Shown: in pieces, positions 9,483 through 17,483 of the stretch
How the letters are laid out: every line of letters starts with the position of its first letter
Position numbering within the stretch: position 1 is the first letter of the stretch
Source: Tepidiphilus succinatimandens
GTDB taxonomy: Bacteria; Pseudomonadota; Gammaproteobacteria; Burkholderiales; Rhodocyclaceae
Reading direction: 5' to 3'
NCBI RefSeq assembly: GCF_006503695.1
Contig: NZ_SBIK01000012.1
Coordinates: 33,928-97,927, forward strand
DNA length: 64,000 nt
Translations under genes and position numbers: made by a program
Notes under the pieces: model-generated
What the model saw: only the letters and a program-made list of their open reading frames with translations
Database searches by the model: none
Told to the model about the DNA's origin: nothing

Positions 9483-9513
9483 TTGACTCTATAGTAGCTA
9501 TAGAGTGTTAAAT
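9483..9513 (+). promoter_or_regulatory. MerR-type promoter with operator dyad
   Basis: TTGACT at 9483-9488 and TTAAAT at 9508-9513, separated by the unusual 19 bp that MerR-family activators require. A perfect 9-bp inverted repeat with a 3-bp centre (ACTCTATAG-tag-CTATAGAGT, 9486-9506) fills the spacer. It drives the CDF gene rightward. The regulator is transcribed leftward from the same region. Confidence 0.92.
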
Positions 9514-9589
9514 CTCAAAATACCCTCCGGATGCTTGCTGGTTTCTGCAAGAGCCTCGCCGGATCAGGAACGAGAAGAATCAAGGACCA

Positions 9590-10492
9590 ATGACTATGAC
9601 TGATGAATGCCAGAAATCCTGCGGATGTGCGTCCGAGCGGAAGGCGGAGTCCATGACGGGTGCCACGCCGACCGGGACGGGAAGGATGAGTCTGTTCTCG
9701 GTGCCGAAGATGGACTGCCCTTCGGAGGAGCGCATGATCCGGCTCGCGCTCGAGAATACGAGCGGGCTGGCCGCACTCGAGTTCGATCTTGGCAAGCGCG
9801 AGTTGCGTGTTTTTCACGACGGCCCCGTCGAACCCATTGCAAGCAAGCTTGAAAGTCTCGGCTTGGGCGCCCGTCTCATTGCGTCAACTGAATCGAATGG
9901 CCCGCACACTGTCGATGGGCAAAGCGACAGCCAGCCGTCCTCCGAGCAAGAGTCTCGCACTCTCAAATGGTTGCTTGCCATCAACGCCGCCATGTTTGTC
10001 GTCGAAGTGACGATCGGGTGGATTGCGCAGTCCACGGGGCTCATGGCTGACTCACTGGACATGTTCGCGGATGCCGCCGTCTACGGGCTCGCGCTCTACG
10101 CCGTCGGCCGTCCTACCGGGCACCAGCTGAAGGCGGCGCGGTTGTCAGGCTGGCTGCAACTGTTGCTCGCGCTCGGCGCAATGTCCGAGGTGCTGCGCCG
10201 CTTCGTCTTTGGTAGCGAGCCCGAGCCACCGCTCATGATGGGGATCGCGCTCGTTGCGCTCATTGCAAACGTTACCTGCCTTGTCTTGATCTCCAGTCAT
10301 CGAAAAGGCGGCGCTCACATGAAGGCAAGCTGGATTTTCTCCACGAACGACGTGCTGGCAAACCTGGGGGTGATCGCGGCCGGGGCGTTGGTCGCCTGGA
10401 CAGGATCGCGTTACCCCGATTTGGTGATTGGCTCGCTCATCGCGCTGCTGGTATTGAACGGTGCGCGGCGCATCCTGCGCCTCGGTGCCTGA
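9590..10492 (+). CDS. CDF-family metal exporter with N-terminal HMA-like domain
   Basis: Proton-coupled divalent metal exporter in the inner membrane. 300 residues. Residues 33-100 form an HMA-like ferredoxin fold with a MDCPSEE motif, where the usual CxxC is reduced to a single cysteine. Five or six TM helices follow from about residue 125. Metal-site signatures are in helix 2 (ADSLDMFADAA) and helix 5 (STNDVLANLG), the D/D and N/D pairs of CDF proteins. The usual cytoplasmic C-terminal domain is essentially absent, since the protein ends right after the last helix. The N-terminus has a small CQKSCGC cysteine cluster. The start at 9590 has an AAGGA site. It is under the MerR-type promoter, giving a self-contained Cd/Zn efflux module. 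Confidence 0.85.
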   Translation: MTMTDECQKSCGCASERKAESMTGATPTGTGRMSLFSVPKMDCPSEERMIRLALENTSGLAALEFDLGKRELRVFHDGPVEPIASKLESLGLGARLIASTESNGPHTVDGQSDSQPSSEQESRTLKWLLAINAAMFVVEVTIGWIAQSTGLMADSLDMFADAAVYGLALYAVGRPTGHQLKAARLSGWLQLLLALGAMSEVLRRFVFGSEPEPPLMMGIALVALIANVTCLVLISSHRKGGAHMKASWIFSTNDVLANLGVIAAGALVAWTGSRYPDLVIGSLIALLVLNGARRILRLGA

Positions 10493-10526
10493 AGCAGCGA
10501 GCGCGGGACATGCCGCCCCGGCAATA

Positions 10527-10733
10527 TCAACGACTGAATTCCCGCCCTGGAATTTCACGCTGCGCTGCCCAATCCAATGGCAAGGCTCGCCGGATCAGGC
10601 GCTCCAGCACAAGCCCGACTGCCTTTTCCACCACGCACGCCTCGACGATGTCAGGTGCAAGCCGGGTCAGTTGCGCGATCCGACTTGCATGCCCCCGGTC
10701 AATGCTCTCGGCTGCCGCGATCTCGGTGATGGA
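10527..10733 (-). pseudogene. C-terminal remnant of a recombinase-associated mobile-element protein
   Basis: Read leftward, this open stretch of about 68 codons encodes SITEIAAAESIDRGHASRI, then LTRLAPDIVEACVVEKA and PLDWAAQREI. That is the conserved tail of helix-turn-helix proteins found beside or within phage-type serine recombinases (family pattern IAxAExI..SYVSR..RL..LAPDIVEAIL). There is no start codon and no N-terminal part. It overlaps nothing functional and sits between the CDF gene and an EAL remnant, so it is scar tissue of the element that brought in the island. Family assignment is from memory of the motif. Confidence 0.6.
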
Positions 10734-10747
10734 GGGTCACGCGCGCC

Positions 10748-11137
10748 CTGACCTCGGCCGGGTTTGCGCTGTCCATCGATGATTTCGGCACCGGGTATTC
10801 CTCACTGGCTTACCTCAAGCGATTTCCCGTTCATAAACTGAAGATCGACATCTCGTTCGTGCGGGACATGCTGACCGATCGCAACGATCTCGCCATTGTG
10901 TCCGCCATCGTTGCCATGGCGAAGAGCCTCGGCCTCAAGACCCTGGCCGAAGGTGTGGAAGAGGCAGCGCAGGCGGAACACTTGCTGGCATTGGGTTGCG
11001 ACGAAGCACAGGGGTATTACTTCGCCCGTCCGGAGCCGGCCGAGGTTTTCGCGCGCAGGTGGTTGCAAAGCGCATGTCCGAGTCATGATCTCGGTCAGGA
11101 CGTGGATCGCCAAGAGCAAGGCCACCTCGGTACATGA
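10748..11137 (+). pseudogene. C-terminal half of an EAL-domain protein
   Basis: The frame gives ALSIDDFGTGYSSLAYLKRF, KLKIDISFVRDM, LKTLAEGVEEAAQ and CDEAQGYYFARP. These are motifs from the DDFG element to the C-terminus of a c-di-GMP phosphodiesterase EAL domain. The first half, with the EAL motif itself and the ExxE glutamates, is missing, and an in-frame stop lies just upstream at 10727-10729. A GTG at 10859 could start translation, but the product would lack the active site. It abuts the recombinase remnant, so the two broken ends probably arose in the same rearrangement. The last 20 codons are not EAL-like. Confidence 0.8.
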
Positions 11138-11336
11138 CGGCAAAGCCGCTCCATGGCACCGGGCCCCGGCGCATGATCACGCCCTCGAGTTCTCTCAAAC
11201 TCTTCGTAGCGTTCACGCTGATCCGTGATCGGGAGCCGTCAGCCCGGTCGGTTCAACAGCGATCGGGGCCATTGCCTCTGCGAAAGCGCACAGACCAAAG
11301 GCACTTGGGCTGGCTCGCCCCAACTGCTTCACCTCA
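11138..11336. other. Gap between EAL remnant and copS, no recognised gene
   Basis: 200 bases with no convincing gene. A leftward open frame starting at 11216 (SLRELEGVIMRRG..) is unlike any family I recognise and runs antisense into the EAL remnant, so it is not called. Confidence 0.4.
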
Positions 11337-12719
11337 TCAGGTTCCGCCTGGGAACTCCAGGCAGAACCGGGTCCTGCCCTGCGCGGACGTCACGCTGATC
11401 GATCCTCCATGGGTTTGCATAATGGCGCGGGTAATCGCCAATCCCAGCCCTGCGCCGTCGGTTTCCGGATGTGACCGCGATGGGTCAGCACGGTAAAACC
11501 GATCGAACAGGCGCGGCAGTACCCTCGGGTCGATGTCCTCGCCGGTGTTCTCGACGCTCACCCGGGTGGCTTGGGAAGACTGGCTGATCTCGATCGTGAC
11601 CTCGCCATGTGGCGGGGTGTGGCGCAGCGCGTTCGAAAGCAGATTGCTCAGGGCACGGCGGAACATCAAGCGATCACCGACGATCTCGCCCTCACCACGC
11701 TGAGCCAGTCTGACGCCCTTCTCCTCGGCGACCGCCTCATAGAACTCGATCAGGGCGTGCGTTTCCTCGGCTGCCGAGAAACGTTCCCGGTTCGGCAGCA
11801 TCATCCCGCGTTCGGCCTTGGCCAGGAACAGCATATCGGACACCATGCGGCCCAGACGCTGCAGTTCCTCGGCATTGGAAGCCAGAATCTCCCGGTAGGT
11901 ATCGGCATCCCGCCGGGTAGCCAACGCGACCTGGGTCTGGGTCAGCAGGTTGCTCAGGGGGGTGCGCAGCTCATGCGCCAGATTCGACGAGAACTCCGAC
12001 AGTCGCGTGAACGCGTCTTCCAGCCGGTCCAGCATCTTGTTGAGTTCGTGAGCCAGATCGGCCATTTCGATGGGTACCGCCTCGACGGGCATGCGCTGGT
12101 GCAGCTGCTGGCTCGTGAGCGTGGTGGCTCTGGATTTCATGGCACGCAATGGCGCCAGCCCCTTGTACGCGGCAAACCAGCTCAGCAAGCCACAGATGAC
12201 GATCGTCACGACGGCATAGGTCATCAGGGTGCGCCGCAACTCCAGCATGAACCGTGTGTGATGCGCCGTGTCCATGGCAACGAGGATGTCCAGCCGCGTC
12301 GTTGCGTCATAGGCTGGAATAACCCGGACAAGCATCCCGCGAAACGCCTGCCCTTCGTCGGCCCAATGGATCAGCGCGTCGTTGCCGTTGCCTTCATCCG
12401 CCGGTGACAGTTCGCGCGGGAGGCGAAATCCTTCGGACTGGAAGAGCGTTTCACCTTTCGAATCATGGACGCTGACGTACAGCCCGTGATGGTGGCTCAA
12501 TGCCTCACGCAGCAGCCACTTGGCGTCCTCGGCCGAATTGGATCGCGCCAAAATATCCTCGATCAGGTGCTGCTTGTCCTGCAGCGCCATGTGATCCAGC
12601 TCGATGAAATGCCGCTCGGATGCAGCGATGACCAACAAGGCCAATCCAAACACCACAGCCGCAGCCGCCAACGTAAAGAAGAGGGTGAGCCGGGTCGTCA
12701 GTGACAGGGAGCGAAACAT
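11337..12719 (-). CDS. copS: Heavy-metal sensor histidine kinase (CopS/CusS type)
   Basis: Inner-membrane kinase sensing periplasmic copper or silver. 460 residues: TM1 about 12-32, periplasmic domain about 33-165, TM2 about 168-188, HAMP, then the HisKA domain with phospho-acceptor histidine in SSNLAHELRTPLSN, and an ATPase domain with N box (LLSNALRHTPPHG), VENTGEDIDP and GAGLGLAITR. Length and topology fit the CusS/CopS/IrlS family. It starts one base after the copR stop, so copR-copS form one leftward operon divergent from the copper operon they presumably control. The final residues overlap a hairpin-forming sequence near 11340-11368. Confidence 0.9.
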   Translation of the reverse strand: MFRSLSLTTRLTLFFTLAAAAVVFGLALLVIAASERHFIELDHMALQDKQHLIEDILARSNSAEDAKWLLREALSHHHGLYVSVHDSKGETLFQSEGFRLPRELSPADEGNGNDALIHWADEGQAFRGMLVRVIPAYDATTRLDILVAMDTAHHTRFMLELRRTLMTYAVVTIVICGLLSWFAAYKGLAPLRAMKSRATTLTSQQLHQRMPVEAVPIEMADLAHELNKMLDRLEDAFTRLSEFSSNLAHELRTPLSNLLTQTQVALATRRDADTYREILASNAEELQRLGRMVSDMLFLAKAERGMMLPNRERFSAAEETHALIEFYEAVAEEKGVRLAQRGEGEIVGDRLMFRRALSNLLSNALRHTPPHGEVTIEISQSSQATRVSVENTGEDIDPRVLPRLFDRFYRADPSRSHPETDGAGLGLAITRAIMQTHGGSISVTSAQGRTRFCLEFPGGT

Positions 12720-13403
12720 TCAGTGCTCCTCCGGCGCTTCCAATACGTAACCCATGCCACGTACGGTGTGGATCAGCTTGACCTCATGCCCATCATCGAT
12801 CTTCGCGCGCAAGCGCCGGATGGCCACCTCGATCACATTGGTGTCGCTGTCGAAATTCATGTCCCAGACCTGCGAGGCGATCAGCGAGCGGGGCAGGACC
12901 TCGCCATGACGGCGCATCAGCAGTTCCAGCAAGCCGAACTCTTTGGCCGTCAGTCTGATTCGTCGCCCGCCGCGTGAAACGCGTCGGCGCAGCAGGTCCA
13001 GTTCGAGGTCGGCCACGCGCAGCACGGTGCTCTCGTTGCCACTGCGCCCCCGGCGCAGGATCGTGCGCACGCGGGCCAGCAATTCGGCAAAGGAGAAAGG
13101 CTTGACCAGATAGTCGTCCGCTCCGAGCTCAAGGCCTTTGACCCGGTCTTCCAGCTGATCGCGTGCGGTCAGGAACAGCACCGGCATCTGCAGGCCGCGA
13201 TGGCGCAAGGACTGGAGTACCTGCCAGCCGTCGAGGCCGGGCAGCATCACATCCAGGATGACCAGGTCGTACTCGCCCTGCAAGGCCAGGTGCAGACCGT
13301 CGGCGCCGTCCTGCGCCAGATCAACCACGAAACCCGCTTCGCTCAAGCCTTGACGCAGGTACTCGCCCGTTTTGGGCTCATCTTCAACGATCAGTATTTT
13401 CAT
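12720..13403 (-). CDS. copR: Copper response regulator (CopR/CusR type)
   Basis: OmpR-family activator of copper resistance. 227 residues: receiver domain with phospho-acceptor Asp51 ([10 protein letters not shown]) and switch Lys ([14 protein letters not shown]). The winged-helix domain follows, with [21 protein letters not shown] and [18 protein letters not shown]. These stretches, and the end [14 protein letters not shown], match the CusR/CopR/PcoR group closely. The gene is divergent from copA with about 155 bases between the starts, which contain a candidate cop box. Confidence 0.92.
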   Translation of the reverse strand: MKILIVEDEPKTGEYLRQGLSEAGFVVDLAQDGADGLHLALQGEYDLVILDVMLPGLDGWQVLQSLRHRGLQMPVLFLTARDQLEDRVKGLELGADDYLVKPFSFAELLARVRTILRRGRSGNESTVLRVADLELDLLRRRVSRGGRRIRLTAKEFGLLELLMRRHGEVLPRSLIASQVWDMNFDSDTNVIEVAIRRLRAKIDDGHEVKLIHTVRGMGYVLEAPEEH

Positions 13404-13465
13404 GAGGGTGCTCCGCCATATCGAATAGCCGCTAGTGTGACGATTTTGGGCGCACCTGACACGAT

Positions 13466-13483
13466 GATAACAAAAATGTAATC
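13466..13483 (+). promoter_or_regulatory. Candidate CopR binding site (cop box)
   Basis: Imperfect dyad GATAACA-aaaa-TGTAATC, 6 of 7 arm positions matched, between divergent copR and copA. Composition and AT-rich centre resemble known CusR/CopR boxes (TGACA..TGTCA type). A second TGACAGACA follows at once. No clear -35/-10 pair is obvious. Inference from position and symmetry. Confidence 0.5.
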
Positions 13484-13558
13484 TGACAGACAGCTTCCTA
13501 ACAGGGGTGGCCCTCTAGCATGTCATCCACGAAATCAGCAATTCATTGCGAGGAGCCC

Positions 13559-15373
13559 ATGCCACCCTTGAGACCGTTTCATTCACCGTTGCCGTTGGTG
13601 CCCGCTCGGCGGCGTTTCGTGCGCGGCTTGGTCGCTGGCGGCGTCATGATCGGCCTGTCACCCTGGCTGCGTGCTGCGGCACAGGGGCTGGCCGACACGC
13701 GCACGGGTGCAGCGCCCGTGCTCAGCGGCACGAATATTGACCTGGTGGTCGCCGAATCGCCGGTCAACTTCACCGGCACACCAAGGATGGCGACCACCAT
13801 CAACGGCTCCATCCCGGCGCCGACGCTCAAACTTCGGGAAGGCGACACGGTCACCATCCGCGTCACCAACCGCCTGCGCGAAGCCACGTCGATTCACTGG
13901 CACGGGATCATCCTGCCCTACCAGATGGACGGGGTACCCGGTATCAGTTTTCAGGGCATCCCCCCGGGCGAAACCTTCACCTACCAGTTCCGTCTCGAAC
14001 AAACCGGCACCTACTGGTATCACTCGCACTCCGGCATGCAGGAGCAGACCGGCATGTACGGGGCGTTGATCGTCGAGCCGCGTGAGGCAGACCCTATCCG
14101 CGCCGACCGGGACTACGTGGTGCAGCTGTCCGACTGGACCGACGAAGACCCCATGCGGGTGCTCGCCAAGCTCAAGGTGCAGAGCGACTACTACAACTAC
14201 CACCAGCCGACGGCCATTGACTTCTTCCGCGACGTCGCCGACATGGGGCTTTCCCGCGCACTCGACAAGCGTGCGATGTGGAACCAGATGCGGATGAACC
14301 CGACCGATCTGGCCGATCTCTCGGGGGCGACATTGACCTACCTGATGAACGGCGTCACCCCTGCCGGCAATTGGACTGGCCTGTTCCGGCCGGGCGAGCG
14401 CGTGCGTCTGCGGTTCATCAACGGCGCGGCCAACACCTTCTACGACGTGCGCATCCCGGGGCTCAAGATGACGGTGGTGCAAAGCGACGGGCAGAACGTC
14501 GAGCCCGTGACCGTCGATGAGTTCCGCTTCGGGCCGGGCGAGACCTACGACGTGATCGTCACGCCCCGAGAGGACGCCTACACGATCTTCGCGCAATCGA
14601 TGGATCGAACCGGCTTCGCCCGCGGCACGCTCGCGGTGCGCGAGGGCTTGAGCGCCGCCGTGCCTGCGCTCGATCCCGTCGAATGGCTCACCATGGCCGA
14701 CATGATGGGCGCGATGGACCACGCGGCGATGGGCCACGACATGCCGGGCATGAAGCACGACATGTCCGGCATGAACCATGGCGCGATGGCCATGGATCAC
14801 GGCCAGCACGCGATGCATGGCATGACCGGCGGCGCGATGGCCAAGCCCAGCGCCACGGTCCGTCACGCACGCACGGAATACGGCCCAAGCACGGATATGC
14901 GGGTGGACATGCCGCGCACCAATCTTGACGATCCGGGCATTGGCCTGCGCAACAACGGCCGGCGCGTGCTGACGCTGGCGGATCTCAGGACGATCGGTGG
15001 TCCTCTCGACCCACGCGGGGCCGAGCGCGAGATCGAGCTGCACCTCACCGGCAACATGGAGCGCTATACCTGGTCGCTCGACGGCCTCGAGTTCGGCAAG
15101 AGCACGCCGGTGCACCTGAAGTACGGCGAGCGGGTGCGCGTCATCCTGCACAACGACACGATGATGACGCACCCGATGCATTTGCACGGGATGTGGAGCG
15201 AGGTGGAAACGCCCGACGGGCAGTTCCTGGTGCGTCGCCACACCATCCCGGTTCAACCCGCGCAGCGCGTCAGCTTCCTCGTGACCGCCGACGCCCTGGG
15301 TCGCTGGGCCTGGCACTGCCACCTGATGTTGCACATGGACATGGGCATGTTCCGCGTGGTGGTCGTGTCATGA
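13559..15373 (+). CDS. copA: Periplasmic multicopper oxidase CopA
   Basis: Oxidises Cu(I) to the less toxic Cu(II) in the periplasm. 604 residues. A twin-arginine signal (RRRFVRGLVAGGVMIG) sends it out folded. Three cupredoxin domains follow. The copper ligands are HWHG (about residue 113), YWYHSHSG, HPMHLHG and the C-terminal HCHLMLHMDMGM, which carries the type 1 Cys-His. Between domains 2 and 3 is a Met/His-rich insert (about residues 385-435, repeats like MGHDMPGMKHDMSGMNHG) typical of PcoA/CopA. The start at 13559 is chosen for its AGGAG five bases upstream; an in-frame ATG at 13520 has no site. The stop overlaps copB by four bases. Confidence 0.96.
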   Translation: MPPLRPFHSPLPLVPARRRFVRGLVAGGVMIGLSPWLRAAAQGLADTRTGAAPVLSGTNIDLVVAESPVNFTGTPRMATTINGSIPAPTLKLREGDTVTIRVTNRLREATSIHWHGIILPYQMDGVPGISFQGIPPGETFTYQFRLEQTGTYWYHSHSGMQEQTGMYGALIVEPREADPIRADRDYVVQLSDWTDEDPMRVLAKLKVQSDYYNYHQPTAIDFFRDVADMGLSRALDKRAMWNQMRMNPTDLADLSGATLTYLMNGVTPAGNWTGLFRPGERVRLRFINGAANTFYDVRIPGLKMTVVQSDGQNVEPVTVDEFRFGPGETYDVIVTPREDAYTIFAQSMDRTGFARGTLAVREGLSAAVPALDPVEWLTMADMMGAMDHAAMGHDMPGMKHDMSGMNHGAMAMDHGQHAMHGMTGGAMAKPSATVRHARTEYGPSTDMRVDMPRTNLDDPGIGLRNNGRRVLTLADLRTIGGPLDPRGAEREIELHLTGNMERYTWSLDGLEFGKSTPVHLKYGERVRVILHNDTMMTHPMHLHGMWSEVETPDGQFLVRRHTIPVQPAQRVSFLVTADALGRWAWHCHLMLHMDMGMFRVVVVS

Positions 15374-16314
15374 AACTGATCAAAAGAAGATTCGCCATGA
15401 AACCCTGTTCTCTCTTCACTGCGGCGCTGGTGTTGCTCGGTGCGGCACCCGTCTGGGCGCAAACAACAATGGAAGGCGGCGGCCATGCCGGGCACCCGGG
15501 CACGGCTCCAGCCCCAACGCGAGCCGAATCGCCGGCGAGCGCCACCATGGACCACGGCAGCATGAACATGCAGGGCGGCCCCGCCCCCGCCGATGCCCGT
15601 GATCCGCACGCGTATTCCAATGGCTTGACTTTGGAGTCGGGCCCTTACGCACTCCCCGGGCCACGGCAACTTCGGCTGTCCGATGAACATGCGTTCGGCA
15701 GCGTGCTCCTCGATCGCCTGGAGCGCGTTTACACGAAGGACGGGAACGCGACCGCCTATGACGCGCAAGCCTGGTTCGGCGGCACCTACGACCGCCTGGT
15801 CCTCAAGGCCGAGGGTGACGTCGCCAAAGGCAAACTGGAGGAGGCACGCACGGAGGTCCTGTGGGGCCATGCGATCGCCTCGTACTGGGACACCCAACTC
15901 GGGGTGCGGCAGGACAGCGGCACGGGGCCTGACCGGACCTGGCTCGCTGTGGGCATCCAAGGGCTCGCCCCGTACTGGTTCGACGTCGATGCCACGGCCT
16001 ACGTCGGCGGCGCGGGACGCACGGCACTGCGCCTGTCGGGCGAGTACGAGCTCCTGCTCACCCAGCGCCTGATTCTGCAGCCCCGCATGGAAGTCAATCT
16101 GTATGGCCGGCGCGATGAAGCGCGTGGCCTGGGAAGTGGGCTGGCCGATGCGGCGGCAGGCCTGCGCCTGCGTTACGAGTTCTCGCGCCAGTTCGCGCCC
16201 TACGTCGGCGTCGAATGGGCTGGCAAGTTCGGACAGACCGCCGATTTTGCGCGCGCCGAAGGACAGCGTACCCGGGAAACGCGTTATGTGGCGGGTGTGC
16301 GGCTGTGGTTCTAG
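15370..16314 (+). CDS. copB: Outer-membrane copper resistance protein CopB
   Basis: Outer-membrane beta-barrel partner of CopA (PcoB family). 314 residues: signal peptide ending around AAPVWAQ, a Met/His-rich linker (GGGHAGHPG, DHGSMNMQGG), then the barrel from about residue 85 with alternating amphipathic strands. It finishes with aromatic VAGVRLWF, the C-terminal phenylalanine being the usual outer-membrane insertion signal. The start overlaps the copA stop (ATGA). The true initiator could also be the internal ATG encoding MKPCSLF eleven residues later, which starts a tidier signal peptide. Confidence 0.94.
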   Translation: MKLIKRRFAMKPCSLFTAALVLLGAAPVWAQTTMEGGGHAGHPGTAPAPTRAESPASATMDHGSMNMQGGPAPADARDPHAYSNGLTLESGPYALPGPRQLRLSDEHAFGSVLLDRLERVYTKDGNATAYDAQAWFGGTYDRLVLKAEGDVAKGKLEEARTEVLWGHAIASYWDTQLGVRQDSGTGPDRTWLAVGIQGLAPYWFDVDATAYVGGAGRTALRLSGEYELLLTQRLILQPRMEVNLYGRRDEARGLGSGLADAAAGLRLRYEFSRQFAPYVGVEWAGKFGQTADFARAEGQRTRETRYVAGVRLWF

Positions 16315-16365
16315 AAGCCGCCACGCGCAACTCCGATCTTATTCACCAACCCTAAGGAGAAACCG

Positions 16366-16608
16366 ATGATGAAGAAAACCCTGAGCGTTTTGATGCTGAG
16401 CGCCTTGCCTGTGTTGGCGCTGGCCGGTGGGGACCATCAGGGCGGCCATGGCATGGCCGGGCATGATTATGAGATCAACCGTCAATTTGCTCCCTATCTT
16501 GGGATCGAATGGAAGGCAAAATATGGCAAAACGGCCAGCCTTGCTCGACGGGAAGGTTTGGAGGCCAGGCAGACGCGTGTTGTCGCCGGTTTACGGTTTT
16601 GGTTTTAA
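16366..16608 (+). CDS. Miniature CopB-like protein, signal peptide plus barrel C-terminus
   Basis: 80 residues: a cleavable signal (MMKKTLSVLMLSALPVLALA), a short His/Gly linker (GGDHQGGHGMAGHD), then 42 residues clearly homologous to the last strands of CopB (RQFAPYLGIEW.. to VAGLRFWF). Residues matching full-length CopB include RQFAPY, G-EW, K-G-TA, AR-EG and VAG-R-WF. The central barrel is absent. An excellent AAGGAGA site sits six bases before the start, so it is probably expressed. The DNA is much more AT-rich than copB, so it is not a local duplication but a separately acquired, internally deleted homologue. It may be a decaying gene or a real small outer-membrane peptide. Confidence 0.72.
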   Translation: MMKKTLSVLMLSALPVLALAGGDHQGGHGMAGHDYEINRQFAPYLGIEWKAKYGKTASLARREGLEARQTRVVAGLRFWF

Positions 16609-16635
16609 GTCAATATTGGAAAAGGAGTCGATGAA

Positions 16636-16932
16636 ATGAAAACGTTCGTTACCGTTGCGGTTTTGTTCCTCAGCGCTGGGCTTGCTTCGGCGCACGATCC
16701 CAGTCAGCATCACTCTGGTGCGAATCGAGCAGAACCGGATTGTTCGATGATGCAGCAAATGCACTCCGGGAGTGACCGTGACGACCCAGTGGTGCAGGCG
16801 ATGATCGCACGTTGTGCGGAGATGATGAAAGAGGAGCATAGGAAGATGATGATGCCGCATGGGATGCAAGGAGCGATGCCGCAAAATGGGATGATGGATG
16901 GCGAGATAACGCAACCGCATGGTCACCAATGA
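16636..16932 (+). CDS. Small secreted Met/His-rich protein
   Basis: 98 residues: signal peptide cleaved near GLASA-HD, then a mature part rich in methionine and histidine (SQHHSG, CSMMQQMHSG, EEHRKMMMPHGMQG, QNGMMDG, PHGHQ), with two cysteines. I do not recognise a named family. Composition suggests periplasmic Cu(I) binding through thioether and imidazole ligands, analogous in role to CusF, PcoE or CopK but not homologous by eye. It lies between mini-copB and a cytochrome gene, with a GGAG site before the ATG at 16636. Base composition is AT-richer than the flanks, like its neighbours from 16366 to 17950. Confidence 0.75.
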   Translation: MKTFVTVAVLFLSAGLASAHDPSQHHSGANRAEPDCSMMQQMHSGSDRDDPVVQAMIARCAEMMKEEHRKMMMPHGMQGAMPQNGMMDGEITQPHGHQ

Positions 16933-16943
16933 GGGGGGGAGTG

Positions 16944-17483
16944 ATGCAGCGCTGCTTGCGTGGGTTCGGTTTCGCACTCGTCGTGGTGGCTGTGGTGGCA
17001 GGATGGGTGCTCTACTCTGGCAGGGTATCGGTGGCGGCCGATGAGCCCCATGCTCAGTGGCTCTACCACCTGCTGGAGTGGGTGCGGGAACGCTCGATCG
17101 CACAGGCTTCACGTACGATCGAGGTACCCAAGGATCTCGATGCACCCCAGCGGTTGCTGGCGGGGGGAGCCGATTACGATGCGATGTGTGTCGGTTGTCA
17201 CCTTGCGCCTGGTATCGCGGAAAGCGACTTCACGTTGGGACTCTATCCAACCCCTCCCAAATTGACGGAACCCCGAGCAACCTTGCAGGGTCTGAGCGAG
17301 GAAGCAGCAGCGCGACGGGATTTTTGGATCATCAAACACGGAATCAAGGCATCTGGTATGCCAGCGTGGGGAAAAACGCACGATGACGAACGGATTTGGA
17401 ACATGGTGGCTTTCCTCAAACGGTTGCCGGATCTCAATGAGAATCAATATCGAATTTTGACCAGTCGTCAAGGAGACCGATGA
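16944..17483 (+). CDS. Membrane-anchored c-type cytochrome, monohaem
   Basis: 179 residues from the ATG at 16944, which has a GGGGGGAG ribosome site; an in-frame ATG at 16929 overlaps the previous stop. An N-terminal helix (FGFALVVVAVVAGWVLY) acts as signal or anchor. One haem-binding CVGCH (in YDAMCVGCHLAPG) and a distal ligand candidate Met in KASGMPAWGKTH are present, followed by the helix IWNMVAFLKRLP, the standard class I cytochrome c end. In a copper operon it could take electrons from Cu(I) oxidation by CopA or feed a terminal oxidase. Inference only. The stop overlaps the DUF411 gene. Confidence 0.85.
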   Translation: MQRCLRGFGFALVVVAVVAGWVLYSGRVSVAADEPHAQWLYHLLEWVRERSIAQASRTIEVPKDLDAPQRLLAGGADYDAMCVGCHLAPGIAESDFTLGLYPTPPKLTEPRATLQGLSEEAAARRDFWIIKHGIKASGMPAWGKTHDDERIWNMVAFLKRLPDLNENQYRILTSRQGDR

